From the NCBI GenBank assembly GCA_021405325.1, contig QWII01000009.1, positions 1-64,000 on the forward strand: a DNA stretch of 64,000 nt. The letters run 5' to 3'. The position numbers and the translations under genes were made by a program. Below the pieces are notes generated by a model. It was not told the DNA's origin. It saw only the letters and a list, made by a program, of their open reading frames with translations, and did not search any database. Shown here one piece after another: positions 46,012 to 54,137 of this stretch (position 1 is the stretch's first letter; each line of letters opens with the position of its first letter). The stretch comes from Caldilinea sp. CFX5 (GTDB lineage: Bacteria; Chloroflexota; Anaerolineae; Caldilineales; Caldilineaceae).

Positions 46012-48009
46012 ATGCAAAAAGCTCGTTTGCACAAGCTGTTCACGGCAGTCGCGGTTGCACTTAGTCTGGTCGTCGCTTTCACTACGCTTGTCGGTGCGAC
46101 AGGAGCCGCGGCGCCGGTGAACCAGGCTACCCGTGCAAAAGAGGTGCGCGGCACCCTGCCGGGCGGACAATTCGCCCAGATCTGGTTAGGTCTGGAACCC
46201 GAATTTTCCGGTGCACAGATCAGTGTGGTCGCTGAATGGGATCGGGAAAACCCGGCCAACAGCGGTCTCAACTTCTTTATTCTCGATGACCAGGCGGTGC
46301 GCCGCGTGGGCGAAGCATCTTTGAGCAGCCTGGCCGTTGCCGCCGGCAGCGCCAATTACATCGTGAATGCGCCGTCGAATCAACTGGGCGCTTCGCTCAA
46401 TGCCATCGGCCTGGCGAAATATACGTTGGTGGTCGCCAACGATTCCAGCCAGGATGCCAACTTCACCTTGCGCGTGACCAATGGCTTTATTACGGACGAA
46501 TCGAATCAGGTCGTCAACCCGAATGCGCCTGTGACCACCACGACCACAACCACGACCACCGCCACTGTCGCCGCGCCGACCGCCACACCAACGGCGGCAG
46601 CCGCTGTCACGACGACGGCCAGCACCACCGCAACACGCGCTACGGCGCCAACGGCCGCACCGACAACAGCGCCGGCTGCGCCGACCGTCGGCCAGATTAC
46701 GGTAGTAACGGGCACCACCTTGAGCGGCGATTTGCCCAACCAGGATGATCAACATTTCCTCGGCCTGCAACCCGATGGCAGCGACGTGCAGATCACCCTG
46801 CGCCTAACCTTCGACCCGCAGGACAACAGCGAACTAGCTCGCCGCCTGAACTTCTGGGTCTTGACCGCACAAGGCTTGCAACAAATCGTCAATGGCTCCG
46901 CTGAAGCGAGTGACATTGCCATTGCCGCCGGCAACCGGGTCTTCCGCGGGCAGAACAATGAACGGGTCGCCAGCTTCCGCTCCTCCGGTACCGGCGCGTT
47001 TACGGTCATCGTCTATAATAATGCCACCGTTCCCGGCAGCTACAACTTGACCGTCGAAGGCGGCACCTTGATTGATGATGCGGCGCAAACCAAAGAAGGG
47101 AAAGCCGGCATTCGTGGCGTTAGCGTCACCGGGCCGGTGACGGGTACAACGACCAGCGCCGTGACCGCTACGACCACCAGCACAACGACAACAGCCACCG
47201 GACGCACTGGTGAACCGGGCGGCACCTACACGGTAAAAGCTGGTGACACTCTGGCCCTGATCGCCCGCGACATCTACGGCGATTTCCGGCTCTATGAACA
47301 ACTCTGCGCCTTTAACAACATTGCCAACTGCAATGTGATCGAAATTGGTGATGTGATCCGTCTGCCAACCCGTGCGCAACTCACCAGCACCGCCCCGGCG
47401 CCAACACCAACGCCGGCGCCAGCAGTACGCGCCACGACGACGACGACGGCAACCGCGCCTGTGCGCGGCACCACTGCCGTGACGGCCACCAACCAGGTGA
47501 CACGCACCGGTGCGGTAACGGCGACCACGGGCGTCACCCCCACGACGACCACGACGCGCACCGGCCAGACAACGGGCAACGCCGCCACCGGCAGCCAGAG
47601 CATCTACGACATTTTGGCCGCCAACAACAACTACTCGACCTTGGTCAAAGCATTGGATACCACCGGGTTGGCTAGTTCACTTGATGGCGCCGGGCAATTT
47701 ACGCTCTTTGCGCCCACCAACGCCGCCTTTAACGCACTGCGTAACCAATTCAATCTGACCGAAGATCGGCTGCTTGCACTGCCCGAACTGGCGGATACCC
47801 TGCGCTATCATGTGCTAAACAGCAAGACCAGCGCTGAAAGCATCACCAATGGCATGAAGGCGACGACCTTGCAAGGCAAGCAAGTCACCTTTGAAATCGA
47901 CGGCACCGGCGCCAAGATCAACGGCGCCAACATCATTGCCACCGATATTCAGGCTTCCAATGGTGTGATCCATGTCATCGATGCCGTGATCATCCCGCCA
48001 CCCCAGTAA
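46012..48009 (+). CDS. Exported LysM and fasciclin (FAS1) domain protein
   Basis: A 665-residue protein with GGAGG just upstream of the ATG. A signal peptide covers residues 1 to about 34 (ending GATGAAAP). Two pre-peptidase-like beta domains follow (about 40-165 and 230-360), both with GTL..GD/GGQ starts and LNFxxL cores, separated by a Thr/Ala-rich stretch. A LysM domain (about 404-452, YTVKAGDTLALIARDIYG through IEIGDVIRLPT) would bind peptidoglycan. A second Thr-rich linker leads to a C-terminal FAS1 domain (about 530-664, SIYDILAANNNYSTLVKAL through NGVIHVIDAVIIPP), usually an adhesion module. Together they suggest a wall-bound adhesin. The Thr-rich linkers are likely exposed and may be glycosylated. 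Confidence 0.9.
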   Translation: MQKARLHKLFTAVAVALSLVVAFTTLVGATGAAAPVNQATRAKEVRGTLPGGQFAQIWLGLEPEFSGAQISVVAEWDRENPANSGLNFFILDDQAVRRVGEASLSSLAVAAGSANYIVNAPSNQLGASLNAIGLAKYTLVVANDSSQDANFTLRVTNGFITDESNQVVNPNAPVTTTTTTTTTATVAAPTATPTAAAAVTTTASTTATRATAPTAAPTTAPAAPTVGQITVVTGTTLSGDLPNQDDQHFLGLQPDGSDVQITLRLTFDPQDNSELARRLNFWVLTAQGLQQIVNGSAEASDIAIAAGNRVFRGQNNERVASFRSSGTGAFTVIVYNNATVPGSYNLTVEGGTLIDDAAQTKEGKAGIRGVSVTGPVTGTTTSAVTATTTSTTTTATGRTGEPGGTYTVKAGDTLALIARDIYGDFRLYEQLCAFNNIANCNVIEIGDVIRLPTRAQLTSTAPAPTPTPAPAVRATTTTTATAPVRGTTAVTATNQVTRTGAVTATTGVTPTTTTTRTGQTTGNAATGSQSIYDILAANNNYSTLVKALDTTGLASSLDGAGQFTLFAPTNAAFNALRNQFNLTEDRLLALPELADTLRYHVLNSKTSAESITNGMKATTLQGKQVTFEIDGTGAKINGANIIATDIQASNGVIHVIDAVIIPPPQ

Positions 48010-48036
48010 GCAATTTCAAAAACCAAAGTCGCCATC

Positions 48037-48089
48037 CGTAGGCGCCTAGAAAGCAACCGCCCCTTGCGGTTGCTTTCTAGGCGCCTACG
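48037..48089. terminator. Perfect 24-nt inverted repeat after the LysM/FAS1 gene
   Basis: Arms at 48037-48060 and 48066-48089 (CGTAGGCGCCTAGAAAGCAA and on) are fully complementary around CCCTT. It lies 28 nt after the stop codon and could end the transcript, though no T tract follows. It may equally be a repeat element. Confidence 0.7.
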
Positions 48090-48132
48090 CCATTCTACCC
48101 AAAACTTAATTACCGCCGTCAGAAATGTTTTT

Positions 48133-48160
48133 TTGCATTTTGGCTGAATTATGTTAAACT
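48133..48160 (+). promoter_or_regulatory. Predicted promoter of rpsF
   Basis: TTGCAT (48133-48138) and TAAACT (48155-48160) are 16 bp apart, directly ahead of the structured leader of rpsF. Confidence 0.5.
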
Positions 48161-48175
48161 GTCTGATGGCTTGCA

Positions 48176-48270
48176 ACGAGGGCTGCAGCTTTGGCTGACC
48201 CTCGTTCTTTCTGTTCGCAGGATGGTCCTGCGGGCCTCTCCAGAGAAAGTAAAAGGTTCATCAACGAACC
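48176..48270 (+). promoter_or_regulatory. Structured leader RNA of rpsF
   Basis: Three consecutive hairpins can form: ACGAGGG/CCCTCGT (48176-48205), CGCAGGA/TCCTGCG (48216-48232) and GGTTC/GAACC (48255-48270), the last just before the ribosome-binding site. rpsF leaders in many bacteria bind the S6:S18 pair for feedback. I cannot confirm the known S6:S18 consensus here, so this is a candidate only. Confidence 0.4.
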
Positions 48271-48292
48271 GAGCAAAAAGGAGTTTGTTTGC

Positions 48293-48610
48293 ATGAGTGA
48301 AGTAACGAGCAGTGCAGTCGATCTGCACGCGTATGAAGTCGTCTACATTGCCCAATCCGGGCTGGACGAAGAGGGTCTCAACGCCTTGAATGGTCGTTTT
48401 ACCCAGACCGTCGCCACCTATGGCGGCCAGATCACCGCAACCGAGCCGTGGGGCCGGCGCAACCTGGCCTACCCCATCAAGCGCCACTTTAACGGCCACT
48501 ATATGTTGCAGCGCTTTCAGATGCCGGCAACAGGCGCCAATGAAGTGGAACGCTTTCTGCGCCTGAATGAAGATGTGATCCGTTACCTGGTTATCCGCAC
48601 CGACGAATAA
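48293..48610 (+). CDS. rpsF: 30S ribosomal protein S6
   Basis: A 105-residue protein with the S6 ferredoxin-like fold pattern: AYEVVYIAQSGLDEEGLNAL, then GGQITATEPWGRRNLAYPIKRHFNGHYMLQRFQM, then EVERFLRLNEDVIRYLVIR. It binds 16S rRNA with S18 in the small-subunit platform. ATG 48293 is chosen because AAGGAG lies 9 nt upstream; the open frame extends to 48191 through the structured leader. rpsR follows 106 bp downstream with no ssb gene between them. Confidence 0.96.
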   Translation: MSEVTSSAVDLHAYEVVYIAQSGLDEEGLNALNGRFTQTVATYGGQITATEPWGRRNLAYPIKRHFNGHYMLQRFQMPATGANEVERFLRLNEDVIRYLVIRTDE

Positions 48611-48616
48611 GCCATG

Positions 48617-48694
48617 ATCAGCAGTCCGCACTCTTGTAGTCGCATAGTCCAGAGTCAGTTTATTGCGATCTTGACTACGTTGCGGTCTACTGAT
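48617..48694. repeat. Dispersed imperfect palindrome (copy 3), between rpsF and rpsR
   Basis: It has ends ATCAGCAGTCCGCAC and GCGGTCTACTGAT and the internal AGTCCAGAGTC, and is clearly related to copies at 37347 and 45784. It fills the space where ssb often lies in other bacteria. Confidence 0.75.
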
Positions 48695-48716
48695 TATTTA
48701 CAATGAGGGAAGAACT

Positions 48717-49088
48717 ATGAGTGAGCAAGAAGAAACCCGTCGCCCGGCGCGCCAGGAGCAACGCCGGCCCAATCGCCCCCAACAGCCCGTGAATGACACG
48801 GCTGACGGCGATGATGATGATTTCAATGTCCCTGCCGAATTTTCGCCCGATTCGGTGAGCCGCCCCCGTCGCATTGGTTCCAACATTCGCATTGACGACA
48901 TTGATTACAAAAATGTCGCCATGCTGACCCGTTTTATTGATGGCCGTGGTCGCATTCTCTCCCGCCGCAAGACCCGCGTCAGCGCCAAAGTGCAACGGCG
49001 CATTGTCACCGCCATCAAGCGCGCCCGCCATCTCGCCCTGTTGCCCTACACCGCCGACCAAAGCCGCATTGTGCGAAAGCGCAGGTAA
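48717..49088 (+). CDS. rpsR: 30S ribosomal protein S18 with acidic N-terminal extension
   Basis: A 123-residue protein. The last 70 residues are canonical S18 ([20 protein letters not shown], then [20 protein letters not shown], then [10 protein letters not shown]). The first 50 or so ([20 protein letters not shown], then [11 protein letters not shown]) are a low-complexity mix of Arg/Pro/Gln and Asp not found in compact S18. GAGGGAAGAACT precedes the ATG. It probably shares a transcript with rpsF. The foldase gene starts 3 nt after its stop, so the three are likely co-expressed. Confidence 0.95.
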   Translation: MSEQEETRRPARQEQRRPNRPQQPVNDTADGDDDDFNVPAEFSPDSVSRPRRIGSNIRIDDIDYKNVAMLTRFIDGRGRILSRRKTRVSAKVQRRIVTAIKRARHLALLPYTADQSRIVRKRR

Positions 49089-49091
49089 GAT

Positions 49092-50732
49092 ATGGCGAAG
49101 CGAAAGAATCGCGTCGAAGAAGAAGCACAACGGGAGTTAACGCGCAAAGAGGTTCGGCTACGCCAGCGTGACCGTGAGCGCCACCGCGTCCTCTACATGT
49201 GGACGGGGGCGGCGGTCGGGTTGGCGTTGTTGCTGATCATCGCCGGCGCCGTTTACCAGTTTGCCTATGTCCCCAATTCGACGGTCGCGACAGTCGCCGG
49301 GGAACCAATTGTTACCAAAGACTTCTGGCGGCGGATGCGTCTGGAACGCAGCCAGATGCAGAACCAATTGATCAATTTGCAGCAATTACAGCAGCAATTT
49401 GGTCAACAGTTCTTTGCGCAACAGATCAATCAACTCCAGGGGCAACTCGCTAGTCCCTTTGCGTTGGCCGTCGGTGTTCTGGATAAGATGATCGATGAAC
49501 GGATCGTTGCCAGAGAAGCCGTTTCACGCTCGATTACGGTGAGTGATGAAGAGGTGGAGGAAGCCCTACGCGAAGAGGTTGCGCGGGGTCGCAATGCCGT
49601 CACGGCGCCGCAAGCTACCTCGACGGCTGAAGCGGCGGCCAGCGCCACGGCCACGGCCACCCTCTGGACGCCAACCCCCACGCCGACCATCGACGCCAAC
49701 CTGATCGTCACGGCCACCGCGACGCCATCGCCCACGCCGCCACCGCTGCCGACCAGCGCTGTCCTTTCGGATACGGGCTACAACGAAGGGATTACCCAGT
49801 TGGAGGAAGGGCTATCCAACCTCAACACTGTTGACCTGGCCGGCTACCGGGAAGTGATCCGGGCGCGGCTGCTGGCCGACAAGTTGAGCAAGGTGATCGG
49901 CGAGGAGAAGGTCTCGCCGACCGAAACGCAGGTTCATGCCCGTCACATCCTGATCCGGGTGATGACGCCAACGGTAAGCATTACCGACACGGGCACGATC
50001 ACGGCGCCGATGACCATCACTGATACGACGGCAACCACGGCGACGGCGCCTGTTAGCCCCAGCGTCCCAACGACGGCGACCGCGGCTGTGACTGCTACGG
50101 CTGTCACCACCACGCCGACTGTTGCCGAAAGTGCGCCTGTCACGGCGGCAGCGCCAACCACGGCCACGACGGTGGTAACGGCGGCGCCGGCAACGACCGC
50201 CACAACGCCGGTGACAACCGCGGCGGCAGTAACGGCGACGGCCGGCGTCACGACGACAGCGGCTGTGACCGGCACGCCAGGGATCACGGCCACAACGCCA
50301 GTGACCCCCATTGCGCCGCCGACGCCGGTAGAGCGCACCGACGCCGAAGCGTTGGCTTTGGCCAATGAGATCCGGGCACGGTTGCTGGCCGGTGAAAGCT
50401 TTGACACGTTGGCCCGTCAGTACAGTGATGATACCGGTTCCGGCGCCCAAGGTGGTGATCTCGGTTGGTTTGGCAAAGGCCGCATGGTGCCGCCCTTTGA
50501 GGAAGCCGCCTTCAGCCTGGCAATCGGACAAATCAGCGAGCCGATCAAGAGCGAGTTTGGCTATCACATCATCGAAGTCTTGGAGAAAGACGAAAATCGG
50601 CCCAAAGACCCCAATCAGTTGGAGCAAGAGCGCCAACAGGCGTATCAGACCTGGCTGAATGAGGCCAAGACCGCCACGGCGATCGAGCGCCCCGAAGATC
50701 TGACCGCGTTATTGCCAAGAGACTTGCGGTAA
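49092..50732 (+). CDS. Membrane-anchored parvulin-type peptidyl-prolyl isomerase (PrsA/SurA-like) with interrupted catalytic domain
   Basis: A 546-residue protein. After a charged N-terminus (residues 1-33) a membrane helix ([18 protein letters not shown]) anchors it with the rest outside. A SurA-N-like helical region carries [18 protein letters not shown] and [15 protein letters not shown] Thr/Pro/Ala-rich linker (about 176-223) interrupts it. The parvulin domain begins with [10 protein letters not shown] (281-290), is broken by about 123 Thr/Ala-rich residues (291-413), and resumes with [39 protein letters not shown] and [10 protein letters not shown]. It would help exported proteins fold. 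Starting 3 nt after rpsR, it is probably in that operon. Confidence 0.92.
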   Translation: MAKRKNRVEEEAQRELTRKEVRLRQRDRERHRVLYMWTGAAVGLALLLIIAGAVYQFAYVPNSTVATVAGEPIVTKDFWRRMRLERSQMQNQLINLQQLQQQFGQQFFAQQINQLQGQLASPFALAVGVLDKMIDERIVAREAVSRSITVSDEEVEEALREEVARGRNAVTAPQATSTAEAAASATATATLWTPTPTPTIDANLIVTATATPSPTPPPLPTSAVLSDTGYNEGITQLEEGLSNLNTVDLAGYREVIRARLLADKLSKVIGEEKVSPTETQVHARHILIRVMTPTVSITDTGTITAPMTITDTTATTATAPVSPSVPTTATAAVTATAVTTTPTVAESAPVTAAAPTTATTVVTAAPATTATTPVTTAAAVTATAGVTTTAAVTGTPGITATTPVTPIAPPTPVERTDAEALALANEIRARLLAGESFDTLARQYSDDTGSGAQGGDLGWFGKGRMVPPFEEAAFSLAIGQISEPIKSEFGYHIIEVLEKDENRPKDPNQLEQERQQAYQTWLNEAKTATAIERPEDLTALLPRDLR

Positions 50733-50760
50733 ACAAGCGCTGATAGTCAATCGTATATCG

Positions 50761-50844
50761 AAAAGAGATTGAGAGAGTAAGAGAGTAAGAGATTGTGTGC
50801 ATTGACACCAAATCTCTTACTCTCTTACTCTCTCAATCTCTTTT
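50761..50844. repeat. Stuttering inverted repeat, GAGAGTAA 8-nt units
   Basis: 34-nt arms are perfectly complementary (50761-50794 and 50811-50844). Each is built of GAGATTGA, GAGAGTAA, GAGAGTAA, GAGATT. The right arm ends in a T tract, so it could also serve as a terminator for the foldase gene. Confidence 0.92.
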
Positions 50845-50848
50845 TATA

Positions 50849-50931
50849 GTAACTACTTAGCTCCTAGCCGGTCCGTGACCGGCGATGGTGGCGCCGGTCA
50901 CGGACCGGCTAGGAGCGGGCTGAGTAGTTAC
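50849..50931. repeat. Palindrome of the CCGGTCCGTGACCGG family (copy 2)
   Basis: Outer arms GTAACTACT/AGTAGTTAC enclose GCTCCTAGCCGGTCCGTGAC and its complement. The element ends 19 nt before the nucleoside hydrolase ATG; copy 3 follows that gene. Confidence 0.88.
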
Positions 50932-50950
50932 TTTTTATAAAGGAATCCAC

Positions 50951-51904
50951 ATGCCCAAGAAAATCATCATCGACACTGATCCGGGCATCGATGACGCAAT
51001 GGCGATCCTCTTTGCCCTGGCCGCCCCGGCGTTAGAGGTTGTGGGGCTTACCACGATCTTTGGCAATGTGACGACGCCGGTGGCGACCCGTAACGCTTTG
51101 CACTTATTAGAATTTGCCGACGCCACCCACATTCCCGTCGCCCACGGCGCCGAACGCCCCTTGCATATTCCCTTCCGTGGGCCAGCCGCCTTTGTCCACG
51201 GCGTTGACGGCCTGGGCGACATTGCTGAACCGGTTCCGGCAACCAAAGCTGTCACGCAATCAGCCGCCCAATTTATTGTTGACACCATTATGGCAAATCC
51301 GGGCGAGATTACACTCGTACCCGTCGGCCCGTTGACCAATATTGCCCTGGCGCTCATGTTGGAGCCACGCATTGCCCAAAATGTCGCTGAAGTAGTAGTT
51401 ATGGGGGGCGCGGCGACGGTTAACGGCAATGTCAATCCGGCGGCGGAAGCCAACATCTACAACGACCCCCATGCTGCGGACGTGGTCTTTACCGCGGGCT
51501 GGCCGGTGACGATGGTGGGGCTGGATGTCACCACCAAGGTGATTATGGATGAACCCTATCTGGCGGCGCTCTGTACCCCTGAGCGCAAGACCGGGGCCTA
51601 CATCTATGACATCTGTCGCTTCTACCTCGATTTTCATGAGAAGGTGCATCAGATGTACGCTGCTCATACGCATGACCCCTCGGCCATTGCCTATCTCATC
51701 GACCCGGCCCTCTTCCAAACCAAACAGGGCGCTATTCGCGTGTTGACGGAAGGGGTAGCGCGCGGGCAGACGTTGATGGATCGCCGTGGGCATTGGTCGC
51801 GCACCAATGAATGGTCAACGCACCGCCCGGTCAACGTCTGTTTGGATGTAAACGCTGCAGGGTTGTTGGCGCTCTATCGTGATCATATTCTGGCGGCTGT
51901 GTAA
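50951..51904 (+). CDS. Nucleoside hydrolase (inosine-uridine preferring family)
   Basis: A 317-residue enzyme that splits ribonucleosides into ribose and base for salvage. The N-terminal IIIDTDPGIDDAMAIL holds the calcium-binding aspartates D8, D10, D14 and D15. GLTTIFGNVTTPVATRNAL follows as in the family, and EVVVMGGAATVNGNVNPAAEANIYNDPHAADVVF forms the central pocket. AAGGA precedes the ATG. Substrate range cannot be told. It is bracketed by two copies of the CCGGTCCGTGACCGG palindrome and is followed by an MFS transporter that might import nucleosides, although that transporter resembles other subfamilies more. Confidence 0.95.
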   Translation: MPKKIIIDTDPGIDDAMAILFALAAPALEVVGLTTIFGNVTTPVATRNALHLLEFADATHIPVAHGAERPLHIPFRGPAAFVHGVDGLGDIAEPVPATKAVTQSAAQFIVDTIMANPGEITLVPVGPLTNIALALMLEPRIAQNVAEVVVMGGAATVNGNVNPAAEANIYNDPHAADVVFTAGWPVTMVGLDVTTKVIMDEPYLAALCTPERKTGAYIYDICRFYLDFHEKVHQMYAAHTHDPSAIAYLIDPALFQTKQGAIRVLTEGVARGQTLMDRRGHWSRTNEWSTHRPVNVCLDVNAAGLLALYRDHILAAV

Positions 51905-51907
51905 CGC

Positions 51908-51967
51908 CCGCTTCTAACCAGTCCGTGACTGGCGGCCCAACGCCAGTCACGGACTGGTTAGAAGCGG
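51908..51967. repeat. Palindrome of the CCGGTCCGTGACCGG family (copy 3)
   Basis: Perfect 27-nt arms at 51908-51934 and 51941-51967 (core AACCAGTCCGTGACTGGCG). It starts 4 nt after the nucleoside hydrolase stop and ends just before the MFS gene. Confidence 0.9.
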
Positions 51968-51988
51968 TAGTAGATGAAAGAGATTGAT

Positions 51989-53266
51989 ATGGCAACGCAA
52001 GTTCAGCGCAGCAGTCGGTTGATCAACGCCATCCCCTTTTTCTATGGCTGGGTGATTCTGGCTGTCGGCACCTGGGGCAGTGTGATGATGGGGCCGAGCC
52101 AGACCTTTACCTTTGGCTTGTTTATTGATTCCTTTGAGCGTGAGTTGCAGCTTTCACGGGCGACGCTCTCCCTGCTCTATGGCATGGCGACGCTGGGCGC
52201 GGCCTTTCTGCTGCCGCTGGTGGGCAAAGCGATTGACCGCTACGGCGCCCGCCGCATGATGTTGGCGGTGACGCTGGGTTTTGGCCTCTCCTGTCTGGCG
52301 ATGGGCAGCGCGCAGGGATTGGTAACGTTGTTGCTGGCCTTGCTGGCGCTGCGCTTTCTTGGTTTCGGCGCCATGCACTTGACCAGCACGACGCTCATTA
52401 CCCAGTGGTTTATCCGCAAGCGTGGGTTTGTTATGGGGTTGGCCGGTCAAAGTTTAGCGATCAGCCTTTTTATCTATCCACCGTTGGGCGAGTTTTTGAT
52501 CGACCAGTTTGCCTGGCGCGGCGCTTGGATGGCCTTTGGTCTTTTGGTTTGGATCATCATGTTGCCGCTGGGCTGGCTCTTCTATCGCGACAAACCCGAA
52601 CTCTACGGCCTGCACCCGGATGGTGATGCGCCGACCGCACATGGCTTTGTGCAAACGCCACAGCGGGGTGAACAGGACAACGAAGTCAACTGGACGCTAC
52701 CGGAAGCGCGCCAGACCCGCGCTTTTTGGATCTTTGCCGCCGCCCTTTCGGCCACGGCGATGATTACAGCGGGGCTGGTCTTTCATCAAACCTCACTCTT
52801 TGTCGAAGGCGGCTTGCGGCGTGATGCAGCGGTGAGCATCTTTCAGGTAGTCGCCTTTGCGTCGATTGCCGGCAATCTCATCATGGGTCGCTTGCTGGAT
52901 CGCTTCTCGGCGCGCTTTCTGCTGGCGGCGTTGATGCTGCTCCTGGCCTTCACCTTGTTGCTGGTTCAGGTGATGCATGTGACCTGGCACGGCGTCCTCT
53001 ACGGCATCTGTATGGGGCTGTGCAGCGGCAGCTTCCGCGTGATCGATGCCGTGCTGTGGGCCAAATATTTCGGTCGCCAGCACCTGGGGTCGATCCGCGG
53101 CGTGACCACCCTCGGCGCCACCGGCGGCACAGCGCTGGGCGCCTTTCCGCTGGGTCTCAGCAAAGATTTCCTGGGGAGCTATGTGCCGGCGCTGGATCTC
53201 TTTATTGTCATTACCTTGCTAATGGCTTGTATTGTCTGGTTCACCAAGCGCCCACAAAAGCAGTAA
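51989..53266 (+). CDS. MFS transporter
   Basis: A 425-residue inner-membrane protein with twelve predicted helices. It begins with an FFYGWVILAVGTWGSVMMGPSQTFTFG helix, as in the oxalate/formate-antiporter and monocarboxylate-like subfamily. The loop GKAIDRYGARRMMLAVTL is the MFS signature between helices 2 and 3, and its counterpart in the second half is MGRLLDRFSARFLL. The substrate cannot be named. ATG 51989 is preferred (AAAGAGA upstream); ATG 51974 is five codons earlier. Its expression may be linked to the nucleoside hydrolase before it. Confidence 0.9.
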   Translation: MATQVQRSSRLINAIPFFYGWVILAVGTWGSVMMGPSQTFTFGLFIDSFERELQLSRATLSLLYGMATLGAAFLLPLVGKAIDRYGARRMMLAVTLGFGLSCLAMGSAQGLVTLLLALLALRFLGFGAMHLTSTTLITQWFIRKRGFVMGLAGQSLAISLFIYPPLGEFLIDQFAWRGAWMAFGLLVWIIMLPLGWLFYRDKPELYGLHPDGDAPTAHGFVQTPQRGEQDNEVNWTLPEARQTRAFWIFAAALSATAMITAGLVFHQTSLFVEGGLRRDAAVSIFQVVAFASIAGNLIMGRLLDRFSARFLLAALMLLLAFTLLLVQVMHVTWHGVLYGICMGLCSGSFRVIDAVLWAKYFGRQHLGSIRGVTTLGATGGTALGAFPLGLSKDFLGSYVPALDLFIVITLLMACIVWFTKRPQKQ

Positions 53267-53394
53267 AATTGTGCAAGTAAGATTGTGCACTTTCAGCCTT
53301 TTTGTCCAGGTATAGTAAACTGGTCGGCAGCGATCTTACACCCGGAGCGAAGCGATATGCGAAGCCAGCGCGGCGTCGATATCGAACTGGTTGA

Positions 53395-53544
53395 ACCACC
53401 CGTAGTACCGCGCCTTTGTCGCGATCCGCGCTGACCACGGTGCAGGCCGCGCTGCAACCGGCGGTCTTTGCCGAAGCATTCGCCGCCGAGCGGCAGATGA
53501 CGCTGGCGGAGGCATTCGCCACCTTGCAATCACCACGCAACTGA
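53395..53544 (+). pseudogene. Possible C-terminal fragment of a large regulatory ATPase
   Basis: A 49-codon open stretch ends in LTTVQAALQPAVFAEAFAAE and RQMTLAEAFATLQSP. This pattern resembles the extreme C-terminus of AAA/TPR-type transcriptional regulators and adenylate-cyclase-like ATPases of Chloroflexota. An in-frame stop directly upstream (53392-53394) cuts it from any larger gene. The rest of the gap from 53267 to 53779 shows no clear gene, so this looks like a decayed remnant. Confidence 0.35.
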
Positions 53545-53779
53545 CAGGCAGCCCGCTTAGCCGTAACAATGTACGGCTCGTGGGAACCAGCGGGGGCAGA
53601 TGGGCGTTCTCTAGATTCAGAATTGGCGTCCCTGTCAGCTTAAACTTACTTTGCACCAAGTAAGCGGTTGACAAGCGCTCTCGTGGTGGCGGTAGTGGAT
53701 AGACGCATCGCCACGTAATAACGAATCGGAGTCTGCAATGGTAGCCCCGCAATTTGGCGAAGCAAGGGAAGGAAGTGCT

Positions 53780-54049
53780 ATGATAGCGTTATTGATTTTG
53801 GCGGTCATCGGTGCAATGGCCGGCGGCGTGGGCGGTGCGCTCACCAATGGCGTTGATGGCTTTGTCTTGGGCAGTTGCGCCGGTTTTGTGTTGGGCGTCC
53901 TGGCCTGGATCACAGACAGCATGGCGCAACAGCGGACGCAAGCGCTACAGGCCGACCAACTGTTTAACGAATTTGATCAGGCGACGCCACCGCTCTATGA
54001 ACCGCCGCCGGCGCGCCAACAGCCAGGCGAGCGCAGCCGCTCAACTTAG
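53780..54049 (+). CDS. Small membrane protein of unknown function
   Basis: An 89-residue protein from ATG 53780, with AAGGAAG directly upstream; a longer frame starts at 53738. There are two predicted membrane segments, MIALLILAVIGAMAGGVGGAL and DGFVLGSCAGFVLGVLAWI, joined by a Gly-rich turn. The tail is polar, ending EPPPARQQPGERSRST. No family is recognised. It lies 88 bp before the threonine dehydratase gene on the same strand. Confidence 0.6.
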   Translation: MIALLILAVIGAMAGGVGGALTNGVDGFVLGSCAGFVLGVLAWITDSMAQQRTQALQADQLFNEFDQATPPLYEPPPARQQPGERSRST

Positions 54050-54137
54050 CAACGTTTCGGTCTTCCTGCCATTGTTTGCCGTGGCGCATCACGCTGAATC
54101 GTTGCGTTTTACACCATTCAGCGAGGAGTCACGGACA

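Noticed and set aside
53545..53737. Group II intron or reverse-transcriptase remnant in the gap after the MFS gene
   Set aside because: A stretch around 53575 looked faintly like intron 3' sequence, but no RT frame or domain V hairpin could be supported.
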